A program made the position numbers and the translations under genes. Shown in pieces: positions 42,934 through 55,114 of a stretch of 64,000 nt of DNA. This stretch comes from Pseudofabraea citricarpa (lineage: Eukaryota; Ascomycota; Leotiomycetes; Helotiales; Dermateaceae), in NCBI GenBank assembly GCA_029641185.1, contig JAPWGK010000003.1, positions 1,612,001 to 1,676,000 of the forward strand, given 5' to 3'. Each line of letters opens with the position of its first letter. Positions within the stretch are counted from its first letter, which is position 1. The notes beneath the pieces are model-generated. The model made no database searches, had not been told where the DNA came from, and worked only from the letters and a program-made list of their open reading frames with translations.

Positions 42934-44093
42934 ATGGCAAATCATTTGTCTGTGACTTCCACCAAGTACGAGGCTAGGACCTCTATCCCTATCATCGACT
43001 TCTCCCGATGGATATCAGAAAAAGGATCCTCAGACCGGCAGTCGATGGCCCGCGAACTGGTCGAAGCATGCCATATAACAGGATTCGTTTATATCATCAA
43101 TCACGGCATGTCGCCAAAGCTTTTAGCTGAAGCTTTTGAGTGGACTGAACGGTTCTTCGATTTAGAGACAGAACAAAAGATGCAAGCTGCTCATCCAAAA
43201 GAGTCGAAATCCTTTCGAGGTTACTCTTGGTTAGGACTTGAAAAGGCCACCACAGCATACAATAGTAACGGATTGCCCACGATTCCTGCTGAGCAATCAA
43301 ATGAATTGATTGACTACAATGTAAGAATTCATGACCTTGTCTATTCTGTGGTATTATTTGACAAGCTTTCAGGAATCTTATGGGGTAGGCAGTGACAAAG
43401 ATACGACAGATATCAACGTATGGATCCCTGAGAATGTACTGCCTGGCTTTCGTGACTTTGTCAGTCTATTCTACCATGAATGTTGGAAGATAGCAGAACA
43501 AGTCCTGAAAGCATTATCTGTTGGGCTTGGATTGGAATCAGAAGAGTTTTTACTTCAGTTTCACTCCGAGCATAGTAACGGCCTCAGCCTGCGTCATTAC
43601 CCACCAGTTCCTGCGTCCAAAATCGAGAGCACAGAAATGGAGCGTCTGAGTGCCCATACTGATTTTAACGCCGTCACACTTCTCTTCCAGGATGATTGCG
43701 GAGGGTTAGAGATTCAGCAGCCCGGGAGCAGTGGAGAGTTCATTCATGCTAAGCCCATCGAAGGATCGCTGGTCATGAATATTGGCGACGTGCTCAGTAG
43801 ATGGAGCAATGGTGGGTATCATACGACTTTATAACTGAAATCCGGACTGACCCCCGTTCGCAGATTATCTAATATCAACGGTACATCGGGTGAGCTTACC
43901 TCCATTGCAAGACCGCTTCACAGGCCAGGAGAGAATGACCCGCAATCGATATTCGATCCCGTTTTTTGTGAACCCGAAGCGCGACACGATGATGGAGTGT
44001 TTGCCGGCTTGCTTCAACGATGAAAATCCTCCCAAGTACAAACCGATGTTGTATCGGGACTATTTCGATATGAGAGCTAGTCAAGTGTTCTGA
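42934..44093 (+). CDS. 2-oxoglutarate/Fe(II) oxygenase, IPNS-like
   Basis: Exons 42934-43320, 43373-43811 and 43864-44093 give 351 residues. The DIOX N-terminal domain starts at IPIIDFSRW and contains GFVYIINHG. The Fe(II) triad is SAHTDFN (His and Asp) plus STVHRV (distal His). RNRYSIPFF supplies the Arg that binds 2-oxoglutarate. The family includes isopenicillin N synthase and many plant and fungal hydroxylases, so substrate cannot be read from the sequence. It shares a divergent promoter with the DHH gene, but no functional link is evident. No signal peptide is present. Confidence 0.9.
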
Positions 44094-45543
44094 TCAATGG
44101 CGTAAGGTCACACTCTTTAACATCAGAACTTCGACGTTGGCATTCCATTCAGTGCGTTCGTGTGTTATGAAATCTTCGGCATCGGAACTCAACCAGACTT
44201 TGCCGTACAGAATTTCGTTAAACCTTGTCAAATCATTTCATGGACGCAAACGTCTATCGGCAAATCCAAGACGGGGTCAAAGTGCCGTATTTAAGCCTCA
44301 CTACTTGCCGAGCAGATCCAGCAAGATCCCATTCTTCGGTTGAGTTAATTTTTTGAGCGGATATAGTACTGGGTCGCTTGAAATACAAATCATCTAGTTT
44401 GTTAGTCTAAGCAGAATTAAAATCACTGAAGCAAAATTTTGTTGCGCATTTATACTCAAAGTATTCGATATCACAGAAGCTATAATCACAGTGAACCACA
44501 ATACCGAGTCTGACCTTTCAGTGAGCATTAATACTATGGTGTAATTTTTAATGGCAACGATAACGGTTCTGCCAGATTGAAAGTGCGTTAAGTCAAGCAC
44601 GGGTGCTTATTTCAAACGCTTCTATAAAGTGTATCTCCTTGAGCTGACAGGGAGATGAGATGTTTAAGCATACAGTCTCTACGCAACTACTAATCGCGAT
44701 ATATTTAAACTTCATTTGACAACCTTGAACGCAAGTACGCCGAGAATTACGCGACCTCCTTCGATGGTACCGTTACAACGCGCCGGATAACTCCTCAAAT
44801 TTATACATCATATGCAGATTTATGAACCATTAGTTGTTCTACCCACAAATATCAACAGGCAAATTCCATAATGGGGTACGTAAGTAAAGTGGAAACATGG
44901 TTGAAGGGCAAGGGTAGAATGTCGACTACACTTAGTTACATAAACTGTCTTCGCCTGTAAGCGACGTTCCAAATACATTGCTTTCCCGATCTCCGAGGTT
45001 ACGTAGTACCGGACTTTCACAAACCACCACTTCTTCTTTCACCTCATCTCATGGCAGTCCCATTTAGAAATCTGGTTGTAGAACTACTCGGCACCGGCAA
45101 GGATCCAAGTATTACATGTCCGCCAGGTTCTTATCGAAGGTTTCCGGTCATTTCCATCAGAATCACAACTCTGGACAGTTCCACTTCGGATTTGTTATTC
45201 ACATTATACGTTCTGACTGGTGACTTACTGATCCATTTCATCTGCCGTCCGCAGTTGATGGCATCAAGTCTATTTACATAGCAGACCGGATGCTGCAAAC
45301 AGCATTTCAAGCATAAAATGATGTAGAACTTGATTCTTGGAGACTTGAATATTCTTTCATGCGGTAAATTTCCTGGTGAGACACTGTTTGCAGTCCCGTT
45401 TGAACATATCGTCACTTTCAAAGAAGGCAAGTGATCTCTAGAGGATTTTTGTATAAAGGCTCGAGCCATACTAACTTGGCTTGATTCCTTATCGTTCACT
45501 ACATTCGTTTCATTAGCTTTACTTTCACTTCACTCTTGTAAAT
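44094..45543. promoter_or_regulatory. Intergenic with pectate lyase promoter
   Basis: No gene is supported in 1.45 kb. ORFs are short and unmotivated. At about 45451-45458 a gtataaag element lies some 90 bp before the pectate lyase ATG and is a plausible TATA box. A CT-rich leader (ctttacttt cacttcactc) follows. Confidence 0.4.
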
Positions 45544-46683
45544 ATGAAGCTCTTCACGGTCTTCGCTGGCGTTGTCGCCGTCACTTCTCCTCTCGTTTCC
45601 GCCTCGCCAGTTATCAAATACTTTGCAAAGAGGGCTACGGTTTCAGTTGAGGAGGTTGCTAGCACTGGTTATGCTACGCAAAATGGCGGGTAAGTTCAAA
45701 ACGATATTGATCCTCCGACGTGTAGGCTCATAGACATGAATTAGGACTACCGGGGGTAAAGGCGGTTCTGTAGTGACTGTTTCCACGCTCGCTGAGTTTC
45801 AATCCGCTGTATCGGGCTCAGACTCCAAGATCATCATTGTATCTGGAACCATCACCGGCAAGGCCAACGTCAAGATCGGATCAAACAAATCCATCATTGG
45901 ACAGAGAGGAGCCAGTATGTGATCTTCCCAAGCACGAGAGAATGTGGACATGATAGCTAATTTCTCTCAGAATTCTCCGGCATTGGACTCTACGTCAAGG
46001 ACGTTAAGAATGTCATCATCCGAAACATCATCAGCGAGAAGGTCCTTGCTGCCAATGGCGATGCCATTGGAATTCAAAACTCTAAGAACGTCTGGGTTGA
46101 TCATGTGTAAGCTTGCAACTTCCAGGCCTTGTCTCTACCAAACTGACGATGCCACAGTGAGCTTTATTCCGATAAAACTCACGGAAAGGACTACTACGAT
46201 GGATTGCTCGATGTTACTCACGCTTCTGAATGGGTTACCCTGTCCAACATTTACCTGCACGATCATTACAAAGCTTCTCTGATCGGCCACAGCAACTCAA
46301 ATGCTGCCGAAGATACCGGTCATCTCCACGTTACCCAACACAACAACTACTGGAAGGATCTCAGCACTCGCATGCCCAGTTTCCGTTTCGGAACCGGCCA
46401 CATCTACAACTCATACTTCGAGAACTGTGACAACGGACTTGAGACGCGCAAGGGTGCTGAGATCCTCGTGCAGAGCAACGTATACTCAGGTGTCAAGAAG
46501 CCCATCTTTTCTGATGGAACCGGAAAGGCGACTGCTATTGATAACGACTTTGGAACCGGAAAAAACACCGCTCCTGCTGGTTCCATCAACGCTACCAGCG
46601 TCCCTTACAAGTATGAGCTTCTTGGCTCCGCTAATGTCCGCGATGCTATCGTTGGAGTTGCTGGTGCTACTCTGGACTTTTAA
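45544..46683 (+). CDS. Secreted pectate lyase (PL1)
   Basis: This cleaves polygalacturonan in plant cell walls by beta-elimination with Ca2+. Exons 45544-45689, 45745-45914, 45971-46106 and 46158-46683 give 325 residues. The signal peptide runs from MKLFTVFAGVVAVTSPLVSA. The right-handed beta-helix follows: SKIIIVSGTITGK, IGLYVKDVKNVIIRN and NVWVDHVEL with the Ca2+-site Asp. The HNNYW-x4-TRMPSFRFGTGHIYN segment holds the catalytic Arg. These are the normal PL1 landmarks, and the length is typical for a fungal secreted lyase. All four exons keep phase. Expression is probably induced by pectin breakdown products and repressed by glucose, as in relatives. This is not visible in the sequence. Confidence 0.93.
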
Positions 46684-47900
46684 ATCAACTTTATATCAAT
46701 TATGCTGCGCTCCTGGGGAGGTTTTCAACAAACAATGAGCTGCAATGTTTTGGGGGTGTGATTAAAGATTCTTCTTCTTCTTCTTCTTCAGTACGCGCCA
46801 AGTCATTTGTCGGGGCACGGCATACTATTCTACTCACTTTCTAACATTCCTTTCCTGAAAACTTATTTCTCTCACTTTAACTTTCTCTTTCAATAGTGGC
46901 TTCTTACTTTTCTTTTTCAAAATCTTCACTTCTTGTACATATATTACATGGTTCTATAGGAAATTCATATTCATTTGGCTAGATGACAACCTAAGTTTCT
47001 TCGCCATTTTCTTTTCTATAATCTCGTAGTGGATATTTATTGTGAGGTTTTAAGGCAGAGCTTATTTGTGTCCGACAAATAATTTCGAATTTCGCCAATA
47101 ACAATCCAATTGTGATTTAAACGCAGTGCATAGATTATGTAGGGGTAATCTGCCAGGAGAAAAAATATCGCAGATTGCTCGCTTATGTTACAGTCAATTT
47201 GTAAACTAAAGGTATTAGCTCCTCGTCATGTGTACTCCTACTTCTCAAACTCATAATAGAAATACCTTGGGAAGTTGTATTTCTACAGAGAAAAAAGCAA
47301 AACTCCCATCGCTCATTATAACAGGAGGCCACTTCAGATTACCTCAGCTCTTTCAGCATCTGTGTAGCGAGTGTTTTGCTATTCTGCGACAAGTTCCTGT
47401 CGTATATATCGTGATTCTGACGTGATTGAGGGGTCCGGTGTCGAGCGCCCACCACATGCAGATTGCAGCCAATCAGCTTAATTGCCCCTCCATTATCAGA
47501 AGGACTAGGCCAAGTTATAGTGTTGAGATACCTCAAAGCCCAATAATGAGAGATTACTGGGGTTAACAAAAAGTTCCTATATCCGTGGAAGGCTTGGGAA
47601 CCATGCGACATTCCCAATCAAAAGCTGATCAATGGGAAAGCCATTCGATGGGGTAGATATCAAAGGTGGGATCGGCGAACATCTGATAGTCACCACGAAT
47701 GATATAGCTCTTGGTTGTGAGGTTGTGCAATCGCCAGAGGGGAAGGTAATTGCGACATCATGAATTCACCAAGTTATATCAAGACGGACTTCGTCCATCT
47801 TGTTGGGATGCTCAGAGATTATACATAGAGCTTTTAAATCTATAACTTACTATCTCAAGACAACAACTCCAAACAAAAATAGCCAAACAAAATAACCAAT
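46684..47900. repeat. Intergenic with (TTC)7 microsatellite
   Basis: Seven TTC units lie at 46769-46789 in the 3' flank of the pectate lyase gene. The rest shows no coding signal. The last 100 bases precede the dioxygenase ATG and include AC-rich leader sequence. Confidence 0.5.
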
Positions 47901-49176
47901 ATGGCTCCATCCATTGCTCAAGATCCAATTGCTCAACCAGATATTCAACTCAAGCAGGCTTTTGATGAAAAGACTCACCAAGGGGTAAACCCAATCAAGT
48001 TCATCTTCAACCGCATGAACTAATTGCTTGTACTAGTACAAATATGCAAACTACCTTCCAGTCTACGATAACACTACTGTCTTCCCACCTACTGAGCCTT
48101 TCGAAGTTGTCGACAAAGGTGGTCTTGCCGACAAAGCTAAACCCCACCTTTTCGCGACTAATGATCCAAATGTATCCATAACGAGACTCACTCCAAGAAT
48201 CGGATCCGAAATCAAGGGACTTCAATTAAGCAAGCTCAGCGACGACCAAAAGAACGAGCTGGCTTTGTTAATTGCCGAGCGAGGAGTTGTCGTTTTTCGC
48301 GATCAGGATTTCAAGGACATTGGGCCTCAAGGACAAAAAGACTTTGGAGAGTATTTTGGAAAGTTGCATGTTCATGTAAGTCTCTCTAATATCATCTACG
48401 CAAACCTGAAGTCTTACGAAATTCATAAATAGCCAGTTGGCGCTCATGTGCAAGACCACATTGAATTTCATAACATCTATCTCGGACCTGACAACCTGTA
48501 TCGTGCCCAACAAAGATCCACACGCCTGACTACGACTGGATATCATTCCGATGTCTCATATGAACATCAACCTCCCGCGATTACCATCTTAACTCTCCTT
48601 CAAGTTCCATCTACTGGAGGTGACACAGGATGGGTCTCTCAGGTAGCAGCTTATGAGCGACTCTCTGAGCCAATCAAGAAATTGCTTGAAGGGCTACGAG
48701 CCGAACATTCAGGACACCCACAGGCAGAAAACGCAGCGAGGGATGGAAAGCATGTCCGAAGGCAACCAGTTCTTTCGAAGCATCCTATTGTGCGAGTCCA
48801 TCCCGTGACGGGCGAGAAAGCCTTGTTTATAAATCCTGGGTTTACCAAGAGAATTGAAGGGTTGAAAGATGAAGAATCAGATGCTTTGTTGAAGTTACTG
48901 TTTGCGGTAAGACTCTTCCCCCCCTAACTTTATGCGGCGTAGAAGCGTATGAACTAATGGAACTCTGAGCAGCATATCTCTCACGGTCAAGACTTGCAGG
49001 TTCGCGTCAAATGGGAGGACGGAACCGTTGCACTTTGGGATAACAGAACTACTGCCCATACTGCCATTTCAGATTACGACGTCACAAACCCATCAGAAGG
49101 GCTAAGACATGGGTTTAGAATAACAACGTTGGGAGAGAGACCAGTTGGCGTGGATGGCTTAGAAACAGTTTGGTAG
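47901..49176 (+). CDS. TauD/TfdA-type 2-oxoglutarate dioxygenase
   Basis: Exons 47901-47984, 48037-48375, 48433-48906 and 48973-49176 close in phase and give 366 residues. Family marks are RDQDFKDIGPQGQ, the iron-binding YHSDVSYE (His-x-Asp), the distal His in TAHTAISDY and the 2-oxoglutarate-binding RHGFRIT. TauD relatives release sulfite from taurine and other sulfonates. The fungal branch also includes alkylsulfonate, xanthine and carnitine-precursor enzymes. The fold and the length fit the sulfonate/Jlp1-like branch best, but that is inference. It could feed sulfur assimilation. Confidence 0.88.
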
Positions 49177-49682
49177 ATGGCATCGAGAAATGGCGATTGG
49201 TTTTAATGTGTGCTCTCACTCTCATACTACTTCACGTCGTATCTATTTGCCGAATGCTAGCAGCGGTTATTTTCTATACTCGCAATCTTTATCCGTATGC
49301 CTACAAGTATGAGTTCGCTCCATTGCAAAATATTGATCGGCCTCTTTATAATATAATATCAAAGCTATTTTCTTGCTTGGCTTTAACGATTCACAATGGC
49401 GAAGTATATTTTCGTTCTGTTGTCAGTGAAGTATGGTATCGCAAAAATAAGGAAAGGTTTCATGTGCTAGTACGTATTTTGCGTCAGGAGAGGTACCACA
49501 GGATAGACAAATGAAAACGTCTAACAGCGTCCCTACTCCCACATAAAGCACTCCTGGTGGTAGATACTGTTTGGTTGTAGACAAGATCGATCCTGTATGA
49601 TAGATAGGTAGATAGATTAGCTAGGAGATTCGGGATATATTATATGCGGAGCCAGGTACGGGGTTCAATTCAGCATATTATA
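49177..49682. other. Intergenic, convergent ends
   Basis: This holds the 3' flanks of the dioxygenase gene and the convergent F-box-like gene. No further gene is visible. A gata repeat run lies near 49598-49615. Confidence 0.45.
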
Positions 49683-51022
49683 TTATAACTCTGGCAGTAC
49701 ATAGGGAATTCCATGGGTTTCCTGCCACTCCTTTAATATTTGAAATTTCGCAAACAAAAGTTCTTTCCAGACTACAGGTTCCTCGTCCTCTTCTTCTGTC
49801 CCTTGCTCTTTGGTATCTACATCCTGCCACGTGAGAACCTTTTCATCTTCTGCCTCCCATGTTTCCCAGAATTGGGGAATCCAAGTAGAATCGCACCGAA
49901 CTGGAGAGTTCCTTGGTAGGCGAGGTGGATGGAGCGGTCGAACATTCCCAAGAACCCTTTCAAGGTATGTTCCAAAGGGTCCAAGTGCTCCAGGGTTTAA
50001 AGGATCAAAGCAAATATCAAAGACCTGTATCCAAGAGCCACCTATAGTCAGTGTTCTTATTGATCTTGACTTTTGAATCAGCGCCGGAAGACCTCCGTAC
50101 TTCTTCCTGGTAAGGTATTTTAGAACTAGATCCCAGATCGTAGGGTAAAGGCGGTTAGAAAACTCTGGAAGTCCCATAGAGATGGCCAAGGTTTGCAAAT
50201 TAGGCAGCTCGGATATGTTCTGCCTCTCTTAGCACCTATACATCTAATAAACGGTAGTATATCATACCTCAGATAAACAGTGTGCTATCATAGCTAGGTG
50301 GTTCTCGGCATAACGAGAATCTTCGTGAGGATATCGCTCTAATTGGTCGTAAGCACTAGTCAGAATGAAGTCAGAGTTATTGATCATATCCATATCATAA
50401 GAGCCAACAAACAGTAGGAACTTACTTATTCAGCGCCAACATTCTAACTGAGTCAATAGCCAATGGAGATAATGTTTCTGTGAGTTTTGGGAAGTACAAG
50501 TAACTTCCCTTTGCACTCTTCAAGGGCAGTCGCCTTAAAATAATGCGGAATAATTTAGGGAGTTTTTGGACAAAGTCATGTTCTACTGATGGACTATATT
50601 TCATTCAGTCTCGCTGCTAACCGAAGGAATTATGATAAAGATAATGTGTAGTATACATACCCTTTGTGCAAAGGATTGTGTCGAATCATGTGTCGCTTAC
50701 TTGTTTTCGAGACTGGGTAATCTTCTTTAGGATCATCCGTAAATTCTGGGCACATCTGTACATATGACATCTGTAATCGGATGCTGTAAATCTCTCGATA
50801 AAGTTTCCGATCGCCAATAAGTAATCTCTCTAGCGTAGGCAGTTTATCGCAAGCAATTCCATATGGGTAGAGGTAAATTCTTTTGGGGTATTCTTCGAAA
50901 TAGTCTTGGATAACATATCTGAAAATTGGATCCCTAATCTCAGGAGGAATTTTCCAGAGGATACAGTTCGTTCGGCGAGAACCTTTCTGATTTGTCGGTT
51001 TTGATGTTGTGGAGCCCATCAT
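49683..51022 (-). CDS. F-box-like hypothetical protein
   Basis: Exons 50661-51022, 50426-50593, 50268-50355 and 49683-50207 join in phase, giving 380 residues. After a short polar start (MMGSTTSKPTNQKG), an F-box/2EXR-like helix pair reads LWKIPPEIRDPIFRYV. The body contains leucine-spaced segments but no clear catalytic motif. The C-terminal third is acidic (KEQGTEEEDEE). Such fungal proteins are often substrate adaptors or of unknown role. The gene at 52619-54061 is of the same general kind and orientation, but the two sequences are not close copies. Confidence 0.7.
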
Positions 51023-52618
51023 TGATTGTCCAGACTGCTGCTTGTTGATGTAAGGGCAAGAGGGAGTTGAAGATAATTTATAGACTTCGCATATTATTCA
51101 GAGGTATAAAACAGATGATGATACGAACCATGGTGATTATCAACATGCTGCAACGTTGGTGATTCAATTGATTTGTAAAATATATGAGTCAATCAAAGTA
51201 TCACGCTTCTTGGGAGGAAAGCCAAGTCACTACATAACCTTGCGAGATCTAGTTTCTTGGGGTGACCTTCAAATTCATAACAGCTCATATTTGACTTGAA
51301 CAAGATAGTAGCATTGTATCCCATTACTTGATCCAATACGGGTAAATGCCTGTTCTAGCAGTCAAAGGCTGGGTTTTGGAAAGTGAGGAACGTGAAACCC
51401 TACGTGCTATGGAATACAGAGAACAAGCAGGCAATCACACAGGACTTACTAAAAGGCACGAACAGATCCAGCAACAGCATGCTCCTACCATATAACAACA
51501 CGGAAGCGATCCACTTATACACTCGTGCTCGAAGTTCAAAGAACGATTTTACAGCATGGGGTGCACCATACTGCAGCAGCGTGATAATACCACAGTATAA
51601 AAAGAGATCACATCACGCAAAGATGTGTTGCTGCCATTCTTTATTTTGTTGCTAGTCCGTCGAGTACTCGTAAGCCATAACTACCTTCTAGACTTCTATG
51701 GGGTGTAGACCAATACGGATCTCCAGGTATAAAAGCGCACGCTTGTGAAGAAAAGACCGAGGGGCCTCTGTCTCTCATCAGACTCATCGTCATTGAATCC
51801 CAATCGTGCTCTTCACATTGTCTGGGACAGAACCAAGACAGAAGAGAAATACTTATATTTATATCCCAAGAGTCAGGGCACAAGGCAATTGAAATTTTTA
51901 TCTTTATTCTCTTCTCGCGTTAGCAATGCCCGTGTCTATTCTTAATACGAGTCTACTAGATCACCAAGAGCTTCTAGAATGGCAGATAAATTAAATACGA
52001 CTTATTCAAACCAAGACTTTTGCATCGGCAATTCAAAACATCATCAGTAGAAAAATTAGAACAAGTGAAGACGAGGGGAGGAAAGAATCTATCATTTCCC
52101 GATTAAAAGGGTTCCAGGAACACACCAAAAGCGGAGATAGAAGTAAGAAGTAAACTTAAAAGCTATATTCCTCTGAAGAAAATAGAGCAGAAACATTCAA
52201 ACTTAGTAATAAAGGGGAGTCCTCGCTTAATTACCAGATAGCACAAACACTTCAATCCGCGAGTGGAATAAAAAGCACATGTCAGTTTGGGAATTTGCAT
52301 TTCTAAAACAACTATAGGTAGGACTCTCCTGTGTGATCTAAGACAAGCAATAAGCCAGGTTCAAGAAGCCAATCACGGACTTGAGAATCATATGGCTATC
52401 TTATTCCACAATAACCTTTCAAAGTTCATGTGAAAAGTGATGTGATTTTCTGTCCTAGGTCCACAGATACTTACAGGTTCACAGCTACGAAACCTATTCT
52501 ATAGCAGATCCAAAAGAAAATCCCTCTGCATATTAAGACGTCGATTACCTGACAAATTGCATGAAAAGCACCTACGAGATATTTGGACATGTTAAGGCCC
52601 CAAGATCGCAGCTTGCTT
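51023..52618. other. Intergenic, no convincing gene
   Basis: AT-rich sequence lies between two same-strand F-box-like genes. Short ORFs at 51383-51655 (plus) and 51641-51883 (minus) have no motifs and overlap. The last several hundred bases are the 3' flank of the downstream-lying gene. Confidence 0.5.
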
Positions 52619-54061
52619 TTATTCTTCCTCCTCTCCAAAGAGGCTTCTCAAGTTAAGATCGATCTTTCGGTGTTCATGGGTAAGCCAAAATTCGAAGCTG
52701 TCTTTCTTTCCCCCTTTGGTTTCGTCGACCAAAATGTCGACAAAGTCCTCATCTCCCAAGTCCGTATTGCTGTGAAATGGTTCCCCATTTCTGTGTAATG
52801 GTAACTGGGGAAACGAGGCAAAAAGAGTGTCGGCATCTGCTGGGGCGACAGCTGCGGCACCAAAGTCCCGAAGTACCCATGGCTGCAGCAGTTCCTTCAA
52901 GATAGCAGCAGCTTGTATTTCGAAGGTTTCCACTCGTATGAGAAGATCTCCGCCACGAGTAGGGAAGTCGGAATCGCGTATTAGGTGCCGCCAGTTAATA
53001 TGGTAGTCTAAGATAAAAACACGCACATCTAAGCGTTTGATGTTTGTAAGTCCTCGAACTGCAGAAATCCATGGCTGCGAACAAGGGTATTTGATGGCAC
53101 AGTATAATTGTTCCATGCTAAAATCCAGCGCGAGACGCAGAGTCTTGAGGTTCGGGACGTGCTTGTTCAAGAAATAACAAATTTCGCGGAACTTTCGAGT
53201 CGCCGGAAGTACAGAGAGACTCAAAAATTCATTGCGAAGCTGAATACTCATGTTGGTGATGTATTCATAGTGCTGAGGGTGGACCAGCACGTATGAGAAA
53301 TCTTCCTATGCAAGATTAGTTGTGATGTACATGAGCAAGAGGAAGAATGGCACAAATTACATGTCTCGTCTCATAACCTGTGTCGTGACAGTTATCAACG
53401 CGGAGAACTATATCAGTATTTGCCCAAAACCAAGCAACAAAATCGGCCAGAATGGTTAACATGCGTCCTGACTTGTTGATACGGTATTTTAATCCATGTA
53501 AAAACTCAACCACATGCGATAACTGTTGGGCGGTCAGAAGCTTCATCTCGCCATGGCCGATTTTGGTTTCCCTAGCTCCTGGGCCCTTGGGCCATGTCTC
53601 GATCGGTTCGAATGGATATGTCGCAAACGGCTGGTATGGCAAGGTCGCAGAAGAAGTCTCATGTTCGGCAATCAAACTAGTTAATGGCCCCATTCTACAA
53701 CGAAAGTAACAATCATCTGGACGACCCTCAAGGTCAAAAGCCTCAAAAACCAGGTGATGATAAATCATATCCCTCAGTTCCTTCGGTAGCGCCCCCACAG
53801 CTTCCAATAGTCTACCAAGAATATTAATATTATCCCAGGTGGCAACACGAACATGTTAACTCACTCATCCATGTTACTATCTCTGTAGTGTGAGTATTCC
53901 GGCCATTTTTGATGGTCCCTACAAGGAAATGAATTGGGACAGATATCAAGGGCGGGTATGAAAGTGTTACAGAAACAGCGATCCCATATCAGTCTCTCAT
54001 GAACAGGACGACCTCCTCGAACGGCATGTTGAGTAGGAAGGCAGTAGGTATAGAAATCCAT
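52619..54061 (-). CDS. F-box-like hypothetical protein
   Basis: Exons 53865-54061, 53361-53811 and 52619-53305 join in phase for 444 residues. The junction of exons 1 and 2 creates the F-box-like ELLEAVGALPKELRDMIYHH. The segment after it is rich in aromatic residues (DDCYFRCRM). Later parts look like a leucine-repeat or helical scaffold (NLKTLRLALDFS, GLTNIKRLDVRVFI), which is common in fungal F-box proteins that recognise substrates. The tail is acidic, ending GEEEE. The 65-residue stretch before the F-box is unusual and may reflect a later true start, since the ATG nearest the motif (within SNMDE) is close to the exon end. Confidence 0.68.
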
Positions 54062-55114
54062 AATGGCGAATCGAGGTTTTAGGGTGCTGTTAGGAAGAAG
54101 AAGGAGGAAAGAAAATACGCGGGTGTGAAAGATTTAGTACTAAGGGCGCAACTAAATTCACTAACTGGGTGACTAGTAGGTACCTGTCTATATCTTAGGT
54201 AAGATACGAAGACCTATATTAGTCCGTAAAAGCAAGAAGCAAAAATAAGAGAGAATTCTAATATTATCCTTGTGGCTATATAACTAGGAGTAGCTATGTG
54301 TATGATACTAAGATATGATGAGACATATACTCGTCTCTTATTATATTCGCTTTTTTCTTGTTTTCTTCCTGTCGATACACCGCGTAGGGCGAGTGATCGA
54401 GGGGTTATTACCTGTAGCCCTACGTAAAATATCAGTGGGATTCACTAAATGATACGCGCTGAGCTGGTAGGTAATATTGATGTTTCTATGGAAGAGGATC
54501 GTAAGGATCCGTGAGGTTATATGGGATTGGTTATTCGCCTGTACCAGCCACTTCATATATCGTCACTTTCTTTTTCTCTTGGCTTAGTGTATCCTTTAAA
54601 AGCAAGCAAGCATCTGATACAAACTCTCAGCTAGCAGATAACACTACCACAAACTTCGTGAGAGGGCAGGAAAGAAATAATACCTTTGAGGAGGGGCGTT
54701 TATATATACCTAGATTCCCTAGGTACTTCACCAGAACCAAGCCAAGTATCTCTAGAGCGAGGAAACAGAATAAAAGCAATCATGTGTGCTTTGATCAAAG
54801 CAAACCATCAAGCAGACGAGAAGAAAACCTAGTCAAACTTTTTTTTTCCTTCTTTGCTCCCTTCGTTCTGTCAACGCCAGTTGGGTATCTAATCTATCAA
54901 ACCATCAGTCAACCAACTAATCAATGCAATTAATCATAACATTATCCCATCCATACATCCAGCCAACCCCAAGACGCCACGCCACGCTACGCTATGCTCC
55001 AAGCTATGCTATACTTTCACAGTATCCGTCCATGCAAATTTATTCACCGCCAACTTTTTTTCTCCTCTCTCTTCGCCATGCACCTGAATGCAACGCAAGC
55101 CAAATATACCTAAC
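54062..55114. other. Intergenic, no convincing gene
   Basis: AT-rich, with several gtacct/taggta-type repeats near 54175-54215. A plus-strand ORF at 54511-54933 has no motif and a low-complexity composition, and I do not call it. The right part is the 3' flank of the CTR86-like gene. Confidence 0.45.

Noticed and set aside
45051..45281. Plus-strand ORF of 76 codons upstream of pectate lyase
   Set aside because: No motif and no splice support. It lies in a probable promoter region.
40197..49176. Possible metabolic gene cluster with two 2-oxoglutarate oxygenases
   Set aside because: No backbone synthase, transporter or shared regulator. The genes between (pectate lyase, DHH phosphoesterase, secreted protein) belong to unrelated processes.
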